This document shows positions 1 through 9,898 of a stretch of 64,000 nt of DNA, piece after piece; within the stretch, counting starts at the first letter, position 1, and every line of letters begins with the position of its first letter. Location of the stretch: positions 62,001 through 126,000 of the forward strand of contig CBDFGC010000014.1 in assembly GCA_965246935.1 (NCBI GenBank), read 5' to 3'. Source of the DNA: JAZKFT01 sp965246935. GTDB taxonomy: Bacteria > Bacteroidota > Bacteroidia > Chitinophagales > Chitinophagaceae. Below the pieces are notes generated by a model. It was not told the origin of the DNA. It did not search any database and was given only the letters and a program-made list of their open reading frames with translations. Made by a program: the position numbers and the translations under genes.

Positions 1-1068
1 AACGCTGGCAATACCAATTTAACCTGGGAGTATACTTCAACAGCTAACATTGGTGTAGATTTCGGCCTTTTGAAAAGCCGTATTTCAGGTTCAGTCGAAG
101 TGTATAAACAATTTACTAAAGACTTGCTGTTAAGGCAATCATTACCCATTACTTCCGGCATACCAAATGCAACCGTTAAAAATATTGGACAAACTGAAAA
201 CAAAGGGATCGAAATACAGCTAAGCACTATTAATATTCAGGGTCGTGGCAGAAATGATTTTAGCTGGACCACTGATATAAACTTTTCTATTAACAGGGGA
301 AAAATTAAACAGTTAGCTAATGGCGCAACAAGAGATATAGGCAATGGATGGTTTGTAGGTGAGCCTACAGGATCTTACTACGATTTTAAAAGATTGGGTA
401 TATGGCAAAACACGCCGGCCGATTCGGCAGCAGCGAAAAGTTACGGGTTAAGCCTTACCGGCGTTACTTCTGTGATCGGAACCATAAAGGTAGCTGATAT
501 CAATGGCGCTGGTGGAAAGCCTGATGGCAAAATTGACGACACCTACGACAGGGTAATTATAGGTAGCAATCAGCCTAAGTGGCAAGGTGGTATGACAAAC
601 AGATTTGCTTTTAAAGGTTTTGAGCTTACGGTAGTTGCTTTTGCCAGGATTGGCGGCATACTTAGCAGTGCCATTGAAGGTGGTAATGGTATAAGTACTT
701 ACGCAGGTACGTATAATAATGCAAAAGTTAATTATTGGACACCCACCAATAATGAGGACAGATTTCCCAAGCCAAACACCAATCCTACCGGAACAGGCAG
801 CCTTCCTAATTATTTATCTACATTAGGTTATTTTGACGGAAGTTTTGTCAAAATTAGAACGCTAAGCCTTGGATATAATATTGCCCCGGCCGCTATACAA
901 AAAATGGGACTTCGCTCAGTGAGAGTATATGCTACAGCATCTGATCCGTTCATCCTTTTTTCACCCTATGTTAAAGCTGGCGGTTTAGATCCTGAAACTG
1001 CCGGTTCGCTTGGGATTGATACGCCACCCCTTAGGTCATTTCTTTTGGGCTTGAATATTTCTTTTTAA
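1..1068 (+). CDS. SusC-type TonB-dependent outer-membrane receptor, C-terminal part
   Basis: The reading frame is open from base 1, so only the C-terminal part (about 355 residues) of a SusC/RagA receptor is present. Family knowledge: SusC forms a 22-strand outer-membrane barrel that imports oligosaccharides using TonB energy, with SusD as its lid. Seen here: beta-strand-rich sequence, the typical stretch about a 'GEPTGSYYDFKRLGIWQ' loop followed by a DINGAG...KIDD calcium-binding-like segment, and a final aromatic residue (NISF) as in outer-membrane barrels. The stop lies 19 bases before the susD start, so the two are co-transcribed. The plug domain and TonB box lie outside the window. Confidence 0.95.
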   Translation, partial: NAGNTNLTWEYTSTANIGVDFGLLKSRISGSVEVYKQFTKDLLLRQSLPITSGIPNATVKNIGQTENKGIEIQLSTINIQGRGRNDFSWTTDINFSINRGKIKQLANGATRDIGNGWFVGEPTGSYYDFKRLGIWQNTPADSAAAKSYGLSLTGVTSVIGTIKVADINGAGGKPDGKIDDTYDRVIIGSNQPKWQGGMTNRFAFKGFELTVVAFARIGGILSSAIEGGNGISTYAGTYNNAKVNYWTPTNNEDRFPKPNTNPTGTGSLPNYLSTLGYFDGSFVKIRTLSLGYNIAPAAIQKMGLRSVRVYATASDPFILFSPYVKAGGLDPETAGSLGIDTPPLRSFLLGLNISF

Positions 1069-1087
1069 TAAAAACAAAAACTACTAT

Positions 1088-2791
1088 ATGAAAAGAATAC
1101 ATATTTTATCAGCATTATTCATTCTTGCATCACTTGCAAGTTGCGAAAAGAAATTAGTTGAAAATCCACAGTCCATTTTGGTTCCTCAAAATTTAACTAC
1201 CCCTGCCGGATTGCAGTTGGCATTAGATGCCTCTTATGCCGGAACACGTAACTTTTGGGGTGGACAGGATTACTTTTTTATGACAACGCTTGGTACCGAT
1301 GAGTTTTCCAGAGGTGGCGATGCTAATGCAGCTGCAGCTAATTATACATTTACTACATCAGAAAGCCGGGTAAACACTATTTGGAGAAACGCTTATATTT
1401 ATATCAATTCCTGTAATGGAGTAATTGATAATGCTCCCAATGTAGATATTACACAAGCCGCAAGAGACCGGATGATTGGGGAAGCGAAATTTTTAAGGGC
1501 CAATTATTATTTCAACCTGGTGCAATCTTTTGGTGATATTACGCTGCTTAAAAATTTCGAAACAATAGGTAGTACATCCGCTACCCGTGCCCCTATAGCA
1601 GATGTTTATGCCTTTATGATTCAGGATTTGAAGGATGCCATTCCTGCATTACCCGCAAGCCCTAAGATCAGTGGAGTATTGCCTGGCAAAGCTACCGCCG
1701 CTGTTGCAAAACACCTGTTAGCAAAGATTTATTTAACCAGAGCGGGTTCATCCGCAAAACAGCCTAATGATTACCTGGATGCTTACAACACCGCAAAAGA
1801 TCTTATAAATACTGCGGCTGGTATAGGATTAAGTTTACAAACAGATTTTGCAAGAGTATTTGCTGAAGGAAATGAAGACAATAGCGAAGTACTCTGGTCG
1901 GTACAGCATACATCCAACCTTGCATATAATGGCCCGGGCGCCGCCAGTGGTGCTACCGGAGATAATACATTAAATTATCTGTTTATTGGTTATTACGAAA
2001 GAAAACCGGGATTGGTTCGTGACGTTTTTTACGGAAGGCCTTTTAATCGGGCTGTGACTACAGACTGGTTATTGAATGTTGCATTTGGGGAAAGAGTCAA
2101 CGACTCCAGGTATAGTAAAAGCTTCCAGACTGTTTGGTATGCAAATAATCCGACTACTTCTGCTTATCCAAAATGGACAGCTCCATTACCTGCCGGGGCT
2201 CCTGCAAATGCGGTGGTTGGGCAACCTAAGTTTACTATAGGAGATACAGCTATTTATATGCCTGGTGTAGATGTTACCGATGCTAAGATTGCTGCAACAC
2301 GTTATCTGATTATTCCTCCGCGTAAGTATGATAATACACTGAAACCAACACTAACGAAGTATTTTGATTCGAAACGTTCTACTCCGGACGTAGTATCTAT
2401 CAGGCCGGTCATTGTTTATCGCCTGGCGGAAACTTACCTTATTGCAGCCGAGGCAGCCTACATGGCCGGGCTTACACCAGAAGCTGTTTCTATGATTAAT
2501 GTTGTACGCCGGAGAGCGGCAGCAAATCCTGCAAATCCGGCTGTAATGGATATTCAGGCAAGTAATCTGTCGCTGGATTTCATTTTGGAAGAACGTTCCA
2601 GAGAACTTTGCGGTGAAAATATGAGATGGTTTGATTTGGTAAGAACAGGTACGCTTATCAACAGAGTGAAATTATATAATCCGGAAGCAGGTGCAAATAT
2701 TTTACCTAAGCATGTTCTGCGGCCCATTCCACAGTCACAAATTGACGCTGTCACAACCGGTACTCCATATCCTCAAAATCCGGGCTGGTAG
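1088..2791 (+). CDS. SusD/RagB-type glycan-binding outer-membrane lipoprotein
   Basis: A 567-residue SusD-like lipoprotein with a lipoprotein signal peptide and probable lipobox cysteine at residue 19 (SLASC). It would sit on the cell surface as the lid of the SusC barrel and bind the imported glycan. TPR-like helical sequence (residues about 90-220) and the C-terminal SusD signature region (LAETYLIAAEAAYMAG, then EERSRELCGENMRWFDLVRTG, residues about 445-530) are clear. Length fits the family. It directly follows susC, so its partner is certain, but the sugar specificity cannot be read from sequence. A 361-bp inverted-repeat element follows and separates it from the enzyme genes. Confidence 0.96.
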   Translation: MKRIHILSALFILASLASCEKKLVENPQSILVPQNLTTPAGLQLALDASYAGTRNFWGGQDYFFMTTLGTDEFSRGGDANAAAANYTFTTSESRVNTIWRNAYIYINSCNGVIDNAPNVDITQAARDRMIGEAKFLRANYYFNLVQSFGDITLLKNFETIGSTSATRAPIADVYAFMIQDLKDAIPALPASPKISGVLPGKATAAVAKHLLAKIYLTRAGSSAKQPNDYLDAYNTAKDLINTAAGIGLSLQTDFARVFAEGNEDNSEVLWSVQHTSNLAYNGPGAASGATGDNTLNYLFIGYYERKPGLVRDVFYGRPFNRAVTTDWLLNVAFGERVNDSRYSKSFQTVWYANNPTTSAYPKWTAPLPAGAPANAVVGQPKFTIGDTAIYMPGVDVTDAKIAATRYLIIPPRKYDNTLKPTLTKYFDSKRSTPDVVSIRPVIVYRLAETYLIAAEAAYMAGLTPEAVSMINVVRRRAAANPANPAVMDIQASNLSLDFILEERSRELCGENMRWFDLVRTGTLINRVKLYNPEAGANILPKHVLRPIPQSQIDAVTTGTPYPQNPGW

Positions 2792-2814
2792 TGTTGTTGG
2801 AGTATGATGGTAAG

Positions 2815-3175
2815 TACACTATAACTTAAATTATTTTAGTAGTTGCCCCGTTTCGTGTTTCACCAATACTGTTCGGAAGCAATTTTACTGCGAGTTCTTT
2901 ACGCCAGCGGCGTAACCTATCTGTAGCAACACGAGTCAGTCAACATTGGGCATTGCGCCGGATGGGGCAACCCTACGATGATGATGGATTAGCAATATAC
3001 CAGGGCTGCTCCTGCCGGAGCAGAAAACCTTGATAGATGACCATCTTGCTACAGATAGGTTGCCCTTCCAGGGCAAAGACCGTAACTGTTTTACAATAAA
3101 CCAATTTTCTTCCGAAAAGTATTGGTGTCTCACGAAACCGAATAGTGAAAGGAAAGAAATTTAAGTTAAGGTGTA
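2815..3175 (+). mobile_element. 361-bp palindromic inverted-repeat element (element A) with 5-bp target duplication
   Basis: Terminal inverted repeats of about 18 bp (left TACACTATAACTTAAATT at 2815-2832; right arm 3158-3175) are flanked by the direct repeat GTAAG (2810-2814 and 3176-3180), as expected of a transposed element. Further inverted arms lie inside: a GTTTCGTG...CACGAAAC pair (about 2850-2880 against 3101-3139), then GTAACCTATCTGTAGCAA (about 2910-2928) against its complement near 3047-3066. There is no plausible protein. It looks like a MITE-type non-autonomous element. A 92-bp relative with similar ends lies at 32714-32805. Confidence 0.8.
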
Positions 3176-3195
3176 GTAAGTTGACAGGAAGAAAT

Positions 3196-5244
3196 ATGCG
3201 GGCACTAAGAATTATACAGATTACTCTTTTGATGCTATCAGGTGCAGGAATTTTTGCACAGGAAATAAAACTGCCGGAGCAGAATGATCGTTGGAAAATA
3301 CAACCGGAGGGCAGCATTGAGTGGAAGATAGATGGCCATGTTCCTCATTTTGATCATGTAGAAATGGATGGGCAGAAAGTGGCTTTATGGATGCAGTACG
3401 GAGTAGATAGCAGTGCAAGACCAAAGTTGTCAAGAACGCTTGTTTTTCCTTCTTACAGGCTGCTTCCGGTAAGAACCATTGCCCACATGATGTATAACGT
3501 AGAAGACAATGACCTGCCACGAATTTTTATTAACGATAAGTTGCTGAAGGGAGGTGTGTATAATGCAACGGTTTCCTCGGATATGCCGGAAAGGGTTACC
3601 AGTATCAGGCATAAGGGCGTTTTGGAAATTGAAAGTGAAGTGGATAAGGATGGCTTGCATTTGCAACGTACTTATTTCCCTTCGGTTGATAAGTCGGTAG
3701 CGATTGAAAAACTCCTGTTTATAAATGGTACAATGAAGCCGGTTAAGATTGAAATGGAATATCTGAAACGGGAAGTGCGGCCTGCCCTTGAACGTACAAG
3801 TAATGGCCCCATCAGTTTTATTATTTCAACGATTGGTGAGGGATTGAAAACGGTGCAGCCGGGTGATAGTGTTGCTTTTGCCATTACTTACCAGGCAACA
3901 AGAGGAAATGAACAGCCGTTAACAGTTGTTGTAAATGAGGAAGAGCAGCTAAGAAAAGACCGGATAAGTCAGATAAAATCAAAGCTGGTTTTGGAAACGC
4001 CTGATACAGTTTTAAACACCATGTTTGCTTTTGCAAAAATCAGAGGTGCCGAAAGTATTTACAATACCAAAAGCGGATTGATGCATGGCCCTGGTGGCCT
4101 GCGTTATTATGCTGCTATCTGGGCCAACGACCAGGCCGAATATATCAATCCATTTTTTGCTTTTTTGGGTGATAGCATTGGTAACAAATCTGCGATGAAT
4201 GCGTACCGCATGTTTGCAAAATATATGAACCCCGGCTATAATCCGCTTCCGGCTGCCATTATTGCCGAAGGGGATGCTACGGTATCTGTTGCCGGGGATA
4301 GGGGAGACATGGCAATGATAGCTTACGGCGCAGGGAGATATGCACTGGCTTATGGTAATGCCGATTCCGCTAGGGCTTTATGGCCCCTAATTGAATGGTG
4401 TCTTGAATATAGCAGGAGAAAAATAAATGATGAAGGTGTTGTAGGGAGTAAAAGCGATGAATTAGAAAACAGGTTTCCTGCCGGTAGAGCTAACCTAAAT
4501 ACAAGCTCATTGTATTACGATGCTTTATGCTCTGCGGTAATGTTAGGTAAACAGTTAGGAAAGCCGGCTTCGCAACTAAGTCAATACGAACGGCAAGCGC
4601 AAACGATTCGGGAGAACATTGAAAAATATTTTGGAGCTACTGTCGAAGGGTTTAAAACCTATCGCTATTACAATGGAAACGACACCTTACGTTCATGGAT
4701 AACAACTCCTTTGGTGATGGACATTTTGGATAGAAAGGAAGGTACGATTGCAGCCCTTTTTTCACCAAGATTATGGACAGAAGACGGACTATCTACACTT
4801 GCCGGTAATAAGACCTTTTGGGACCGTTCCACCTTATATGGACTTCGTGGTGCATTTGCTGCGGGAGAAACGGAAAAAGCTTTACGCTTCCTAAAATATT
4901 ATTCCAAAAGAAGATTATTAGGCGAGCATGTTCCTTACGCTGTTGAAGCTTATCCCGAAGGCAATCAAAGACAGTTGTCCGCAGAGAGTGGTTTGTACTG
5001 CCGTATTTATACAGAAGGGATGTTTGGTATGCGGCCTACGGGTTTTAATACTTTCAATATCACGCCACGTTTGCCAAAGGAATGGAATCAAATGGAATTA
5101 AAAAATATACATGCCTTTCAAAATCAGTTTGATATTGAAGTGTCCCGTGCAGGAAAAAATAAATTGTTGATTAAGATTAATAATGGTGGAGTAATAAAAA
5201 AATACATGATTGAAGATGGAACAACTCGAAAAATCAAGTTATGA
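3196..5244 (+). CDS. Secreted six-hairpin (alpha/alpha toroid) glycosidase-like protein
   Basis: A 682-residue exported protein. The start at 3196 is preferred over an ATG at 3145 because it begins a clean Sec signal peptide (MRALRIIQITLL...GIFAQ), has an AGGAAG ribosome-binding site just upstream, and lies outside element A, into which the longer form would reach. The N-terminal half is beta-rich (residues about 25-240). The C-terminal half has repeated helical hairpins with Trp/Tyr/Asp-rich segments (YYAAIWANDQAEYINPFF, GDMAMIAYGAGRYALAYG, TFWDRSTLYGLRGAFAAGE, EGMFGMRPTGF) like GH78/GH95/GH116-style glucoamylase folds. I cannot assign a CAZy family. PUL context points to an exo-acting enzyme or lyase on the same glycan. 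Confidence 0.85.
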   Translation: MRALRIIQITLLMLSGAGIFAQEIKLPEQNDRWKIQPEGSIEWKIDGHVPHFDHVEMDGQKVALWMQYGVDSSARPKLSRTLVFPSYRLLPVRTIAHMMYNVEDNDLPRIFINDKLLKGGVYNATVSSDMPERVTSIRHKGVLEIESEVDKDGLHLQRTYFPSVDKSVAIEKLLFINGTMKPVKIEMEYLKREVRPALERTSNGPISFIISTIGEGLKTVQPGDSVAFAITYQATRGNEQPLTVVVNEEEQLRKDRISQIKSKLVLETPDTVLNTMFAFAKIRGAESIYNTKSGLMHGPGGLRYYAAIWANDQAEYINPFFAFLGDSIGNKSAMNAYRMFAKYMNPGYNPLPAAIIAEGDATVSVAGDRGDMAMIAYGAGRYALAYGNADSARALWPLIEWCLEYSRRKINDEGVVGSKSDELENRFPAGRANLNTSSLYYDALCSAVMLGKQLGKPASQLSQYERQAQTIRENIEKYFGATVEGFKTYRYYNGNDTLRSWITTPLVMDILDRKEGTIAALFSPRLWTEDGLSTLAGNKTFWDRSTLYGLRGAFAAGETEKALRFLKYYSKRRLLGEHVPYAVEAYPEGNQRQLSAESGLYCRIYTEGMFGMRPTGFNTFNITPRLPKEWNQMELKNIHAFQNQFDIEVSRAGKNKLLIKINNGGVIKKYMIEDGTTRKIKL

Positions 5245-5276
5245 GAAATTGATATTTACATAACCTAAATTAATAC

Positions 5277-7343
5277 ATGCAAAATAAAGCGACTTTGACA
5301 GCGGATGAATTAAATCGGCGTGATTTTCTGCGCCTGGCGATCATTAGTTCAGTAGTCATAATGGGGAATAATTCTGTGTTCGGAGCAGTAGATACTACCC
5401 CTCATGCTCAACTTTTCGAACTAGCACCTGGGGTAGTACAGCCGGAGGGCTGGTTGCGTGAAATGCTACAGAAGCAGGCTGCTCATCTTGGTTCAAAGTT
5501 GCCGGAAATTTCATGGCCATTTATTGGTAGTTACTGGGCGGGCGAAGAAAAAGACGTATCCATAAAAAAAGGACAATCTTGGTTCCCGTGGGAACAAAAG
5601 GCGTATTGGGTAGATGGTGCCGCAAGACTTGCATTGGTACTCGGTGATATAGCATTGATGGAGCAAGTGTGGGCATCTATTAATTATACAATTACCTACG
5701 CGAACTCAGATGGATATATGGGGCCACAGCTCCTTAAGGATCCTGCGGGCGATGCTCATCGCTGGCCGCACAGCGTTTTTTTCCGCAGCCTGACAGCATG
5801 TGCCGACGCACGGTCACCTTTAGTGGGAGCCACTAGCAAAAGCATTATTGAAGCCTTGCAGAAACATTATCTAAACGATCAGGCTTCGTATGGTACGCCG
5901 GAGCGAAATATTGCTAATATTGAGTCTATACTCTGGTGTTGTGGGCATACAAAAGATGCCCGTCTGCTTGCCTTAGCAGAGAACGCATGGCGAGCTTACT
6001 TAACAATTGCCAGCAGTCCCGATCGTGGCGATTTATCGCCTGAGAGAGTTTTCGCAAATACCCCCATCAACTCACATGGTGTCACCTATGCCGAGACCGT
6101 AAAACTACCAGCTATCCTTTATCTTTATACGGGCAAAAAAGCATACTTAACATATGCCCAAGCGGCCGAACGACGGATTTTTGATCACCATATGCTGATC
6201 GATGGCATCCCATCGACATCTGAATGGTATAAAACGGTAACTTCACTGGACCTACACGAAACCTGTGACATCGCAGATCATACTTGGTCATGGGGCTTCC
6301 AACGAATGGCTACAGGCGATACCGTATGGGCAGATCGCATTGAACGTGCCTGTTTTAATGCCGCTCCCGGCGCAATTAAGAACGATTGGAAGGTACTTCA
6401 ATATATGTCCTGCCCAAATCAGTTCCTTGCTACGCTAGATTCCGATCATCATCCAAACGGGCTTGGTGGCTTCAAGATGGCCTTCCAGCCTAATCCGGGT
6501 AAACGCGTAGCTTGCTGCGGAGGGAATGTACATCGTATTTTTCCTAATTATGTTATACGGATGTGGATGCAGACAGCGAACGGGGGCCTTGCGGCAGTAT
6601 TATATGGCGCATCCAAGGTTAAGGCGAATGTAGGATCAAAGAACGATCCTATAGAGATAGAGCAAATTACAAATTATCCTTTCGAGGAACATATCAATTT
6701 TAAAATTCATGCGGCTCATACCCTAAGCTTTCTACTTTCACTTCGAATCCCCGCTTGGTGCGAGAAACCGTTATTAAAGATAAATGGTCAATCCTTTACG
6801 GAAAAGCGTGCGGCAAAAGGTTTTTTGGTGCTGAACCGCTCGTTCGAGCCGGGAGATTTGATAACGCTTACATTGCCGATGAAGACAACCGTAACAAATT
6901 GGCCACAAGGCGGCATAGGCCTGGAACATGGCCCACTCGTCTACTCGCTTGCGATCAAGGCCGACTGGATACCTATGGTAGAAGAAAAATACACAACGGC
7001 TGAATACCCCAGTTGGGAAGCAACGCCTGCAAGCGATTGGAACTTCGGCCTCGTATTGGATCGTGCCCGGTCATCTAAAGGGATCGAGTTTAAACGAACG
7101 TCAAATCATGGAAGCCAAGAATTTGATCCATGGGATAATCCACCAACTACCCTTACTGTCCAGGCTAGAAAAATTGATGATTGGGAGCTACAGGCAAATC
7201 CCAAGAATCCAACCCAGAAATTCACACCGCCGCTGCCGGAATTGAGCACCAGTAAAATCAGCCAAAGGCTGGAGCAATTGACACTAGTCCCGTATGGCTC
7301 TACTGAGTTGCGGGTAACTATATTTCCGGCAATAAAAGCTTAG
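5277..7343 (+). CDS. GH127-like (DUF1680) beta-L-arabinofuranosidase family protein with Tat signal
   Basis: A 688-residue glycoside hydrolase of the DUF1680/GH127 group. Family knowledge: GH127 enzymes remove beta-L-arabinofuranose using a zinc-bound cysteine nucleophile and a glutamate. Seen here: HETCDIADHTWSWGF (about residue 330), which supplies the Glu and a Cys; a Cys in YMSCPNQF; and the double cysteine VACCGGN (about residue 411). The C-terminal part is beta-sandwich-like. The N-terminus holds NRRDFLRLA, a twin-arginine motif, before a hydrophobic stretch, so export by Tat is likely, unlike its Sec-exported neighbours. By eye its codons are richer in G/C third positions than the adjacent genes, which may mean separate acquisition. 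It starts 32 bases after the previous gene. Confidence 0.9.
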   Translation: MQNKATLTADELNRRDFLRLAIISSVVIMGNNSVFGAVDTTPHAQLFELAPGVVQPEGWLREMLQKQAAHLGSKLPEISWPFIGSYWAGEEKDVSIKKGQSWFPWEQKAYWVDGAARLALVLGDIALMEQVWASINYTITYANSDGYMGPQLLKDPAGDAHRWPHSVFFRSLTACADARSPLVGATSKSIIEALQKHYLNDQASYGTPERNIANIESILWCCGHTKDARLLALAENAWRAYLTIASSPDRGDLSPERVFANTPINSHGVTYAETVKLPAILYLYTGKKAYLTYAQAAERRIFDHHMLIDGIPSTSEWYKTVTSLDLHETCDIADHTWSWGFQRMATGDTVWADRIERACFNAAPGAIKNDWKVLQYMSCPNQFLATLDSDHHPNGLGGFKMAFQPNPGKRVACCGGNVHRIFPNYVIRMWMQTANGGLAAVLYGASKVKANVGSKNDPIEIEQITNYPFEEHINFKIHAAHTLSFLLSLRIPAWCEKPLLKINGQSFTEKRAAKGFLVLNRSFEPGDLITLTLPMKTTVTNWPQGGIGLEHGPLVYSLAIKADWIPMVEEKYTTAEYPSWEATPASDWNFGLVLDRARSSKGIEFKRTSNHGSQEFDPWDNPPTTLTVQARKIDDWELQANPKNPTQKFTPPLPELSTSKISQRLEQLTLVPYGSTELRVTIFPAIKA

Positions 7344-7702
7344 CCTGCCCATGCATATCTGCTATGTATAAAAGATTATTACGCTCCTCCTAAAATTGGA
7401 GCAAATGAAAAATGGTACTCCCGGAAGTTGGCGCTTGATGAACAACCGCTGTTTATACTTCAGAAACGAAGGCAAATCTTTTGAAGAGGCAGAAGATCGT
7501 TAGTGGAACTGCGAAAGTCCAAGATTTTTAATATTCAGACAAAGTAATAACCCACTAAGAAAATCATTTGAGCAAACGCTCGCCGCTTTAATAAAACCCA
7601 CTGTTCAAAATGAACTAATTATACCAAAGGATAACCATTGCAATGCCCTATTGAGTTTTGTAATAGCATATACGATCATCTGCTTTCTTATAAAATTATC
7701 TA
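7344..7702 (+). other. 359-bp intergenic stretch with a possible decayed coding segment
   Basis: No intact gene. One + strand frame reads about 45 codons without a stop (PAHAYLLCIKDYYAPPKIGA, then a segment ending QKRRQIF and TGA near 7480), which has protein-like composition and may be the tail of a deleted gene, but I do not recognise it. The remainder (7500-7700) shows no repeat, terminator or clear promoter. Confidence 0.3.
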
Positions 7703-9793
7703 ATGCTGCTAAAACAATTTTTCTTTGTTCTTTGCCTGTGTGCAACTTTTATCCTTACGCCCACTTTATTAAAAGCACAGGTTAAAAACCCTGTTCTTTT
7801 AAAGGGAAATACAATTATATATACATCGGCAAAGCCTGGCGAGCCCTTATACCTTGCGGTTTTAAACCTGCAACGGGATATGAATAAAGTATTAGGGAAA
7901 AGTACAACGCTCAAACCATTAGCTGATATTACCGTGCCCGGAATTGTTATTGCCACTGCTAACAAAGACGGTCTGGTAAGAACGGTTACCCGATGGGAAT
8001 CCCATCATTTGTACATTGGCACTATTGGCGGCCAGCAACAGCTTATACTGGAAGGCGCTGATATGCGGGGAACCATATATGCCATTTATACGTTTAGCGA
8101 AAAAGTGCTCCTTGTGCCGCCTTTATGGTATTATAGCCAATGGCAACCAACGGTAAAAGAAAGCATCAAAATACCGGCGGCATTTGATATTAATTGCCCA
8201 TCTCCGCAGGTAAAATACCGGGCATTCTTTCCCAATGATACTGACCTGTTTGCCCCATGGCGCAAATTGTCGCCTGGGAATAACGAAATGTGGCTGGAAA
8301 TGGCAATGCGTTTAAAATTAAACACCATTGAATGGTTTGATGATGAGCGTGACTACAGCAAGAAATACAGTGTATCGCCAACTACACGGCTGATCCAAAA
8401 TTACGGGTTGATAAATACGACCCACCATCATAGCCCCTTAAACGCAACACTGGCAGGCTGGGACGATTACTGGAAAAAAACAAGAGACACCATACCCCCG
8501 GAACTTTCATTAGCGAATGTGGAAAAGCTGGAAGAATTTTGGAAGTATAACGTGGAGTGCATTGTTAGAAATAAAATAGATATGTTATGGGTAATTGGTT
8601 TCAGAGCCAATGGCGACCACCCCTTTTGGTACACTTTTAAAGATGCACCGGCTTCCATGAAAGACCGTGGTGAAGTAATCAGCCAGATGATGGAAAGACA
8701 ACGAAAAATAGTGATAGATGTTACGGGTGATACGGCCACACAATTCAGAACTATTTTTTACGACGAATTATCAGATCTGCTGGCACAGGGATATATTCAT
8801 CCACCAGCTGATCCAGGCTTTATCTGGACCTATGTGGCTGCCAGAAGGGATCATTATCCAAATAAAGATATTCAGCAATTAGATAAAGAAAAAAATATTA
8901 GCCTGGGGTATTATTTTAATTATCAATTCACCTCTACCGGCAGCCATTTGGCGGCAGGAGAGGGCCCCTGGAAAATGGAGCAAAACTTCAGGTATGTAGC
9001 TGGAAAAAGTTCCCGGCCGATTGCTTTTTCTGTAGTGAATGCCGGGAATATCCGGGAGTTTGTTTTTGAGTTATCGGCTAACGCCGCCATGATGTGGAAT
9101 TTTGACAGCTATAACTCTGATAACTTCCTGAAAGCGTTTTGCGCCATGTATTATGGAAAAAAAAGTTCTATAAAAACGGTAGCACTTTATAAAGGATACT
9201 ACAATGCCTTTTGGCAACAGCGTAAACCCGATCTGGCCGGGTTTGACCGCCAGTATATATTTCAGGACCTGAGGTATAAGAGAGCAATGCTGGATATCTG
9301 CAGTCAGTTCGATAAGCCTTATACGCCTAATCCGCTTAAAGATATTGGCGCTGAACAACTGGCAGGGCGAACCTATAGAATAGTCCCGGCTGATAACGGC
9401 ACCACCTCTGATATTGAAGCAATGATTAAAGGAACAACAAAATCGGCAAACGCTTTTTTGGATGTTGCCCGGCAGGCCGACGCTCTATATCCCAATATAG
9501 ACAGCAATGGCAGGTTTCTTTTCAACGACAATTTACGGCAACCATCCTATTACCTCTACTATCTGAATGAAAGCCTGTTACACCTGTGCAAGGCTTACCA
9601 ACAAAAGGAAGATGTGGTTAGTAAAAATAAACTGCTCAATCAGTCATTAATAGATCTCAAAAATGCAGAGGAATCTTTAAAGCGTACACAGCATGGCAAT
9701 TTTGCGCAGTGGTATGCCGGCGACCAAATTTTTGGTTTTCAGAGTTTATACAAATTACTAGACAGCTTAATTACAAGTGAAAAACCAGCTTGA
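7703..9793 (+). CDS. GH115-like glycoside hydrolase (alpha-glucuronidase family)
   Basis: A 696-residue secreted protein with a Sec signal peptide (FFFVLCLCATFILTPTLLKAQ). It matches the GH115 layout: an N-terminal nucleoside-like beta/alpha domain ending EGADMRGTIYAIYTFSEKV (residues about 120-140), PSPQVKYRAFFPNDTD before the catalytic barrel, GFRANGDHPFW (residue about 298), LGYYFNYQ, and VNAGNIREFVFELSANAAMMWNFDSY. Known GH115 enzymes remove 4-O-methyl- or plain glucuronic acid from xylan side chains. The segment that follows the barrel's acidic loop differs from classical members, so the substrate may differ. It follows the GH127 gene after a 359-bp gap and probably needs its own promoter. 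Confidence 0.82.
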   Translation: MLLKQFFFVLCLCATFILTPTLLKAQVKNPVLLKGNTIIYTSAKPGEPLYLAVLNLQRDMNKVLGKSTTLKPLADITVPGIVIATANKDGLVRTVTRWESHHLYIGTIGGQQQLILEGADMRGTIYAIYTFSEKVLLVPPLWYYSQWQPTVKESIKIPAAFDINCPSPQVKYRAFFPNDTDLFAPWRKLSPGNNEMWLEMAMRLKLNTIEWFDDERDYSKKYSVSPTTRLIQNYGLINTTHHHSPLNATLAGWDDYWKKTRDTIPPELSLANVEKLEEFWKYNVECIVRNKIDMLWVIGFRANGDHPFWYTFKDAPASMKDRGEVISQMMERQRKIVIDVTGDTATQFRTIFYDELSDLLAQGYIHPPADPGFIWTYVAARRDHYPNKDIQQLDKEKNISLGYYFNYQFTSTGSHLAAGEGPWKMEQNFRYVAGKSSRPIAFSVVNAGNIREFVFELSANAAMMWNFDSYNSDNFLKAFCAMYYGKKSSIKTVALYKGYYNAFWQQRKPDLAGFDRQYIFQDLRYKRAMLDICSQFDKPYTPNPLKDIGAEQLAGRTYRIVPADNGTTSDIEAMIKGTTKSANAFLDVARQADALYPNIDSNGRFLFNDNLRQPSYYLYYLNESLLHLCKAYQQKEDVVSKNKLLNQSLIDLKNAEESLKRTQHGNFAQWYAGDQIFGFQSLYKLLDSLITSEKPA

Positions 9794-9898
9794 ATATTTT
9801 CTATTCCAGTTTTGCTGCGGATTTCAGGACGAGACAATGGGTCAAACTAACGTATTCGCAAGCGATAAAATATGTTTTTGTAAACCGGAGCAATCAAT

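Noticed and set aside
2936..3133. A 65-codon - strand frame in element A
   Set aside because: Chance frame within palindromic sequence; no ribosome-binding site and no conserved domain seen.
3145..3195. A longer N-terminus for the six-hairpin protein
   Set aside because: The extension lies partly in the right end of element A, lacks a ribosome-binding site and would bury the signal peptide.
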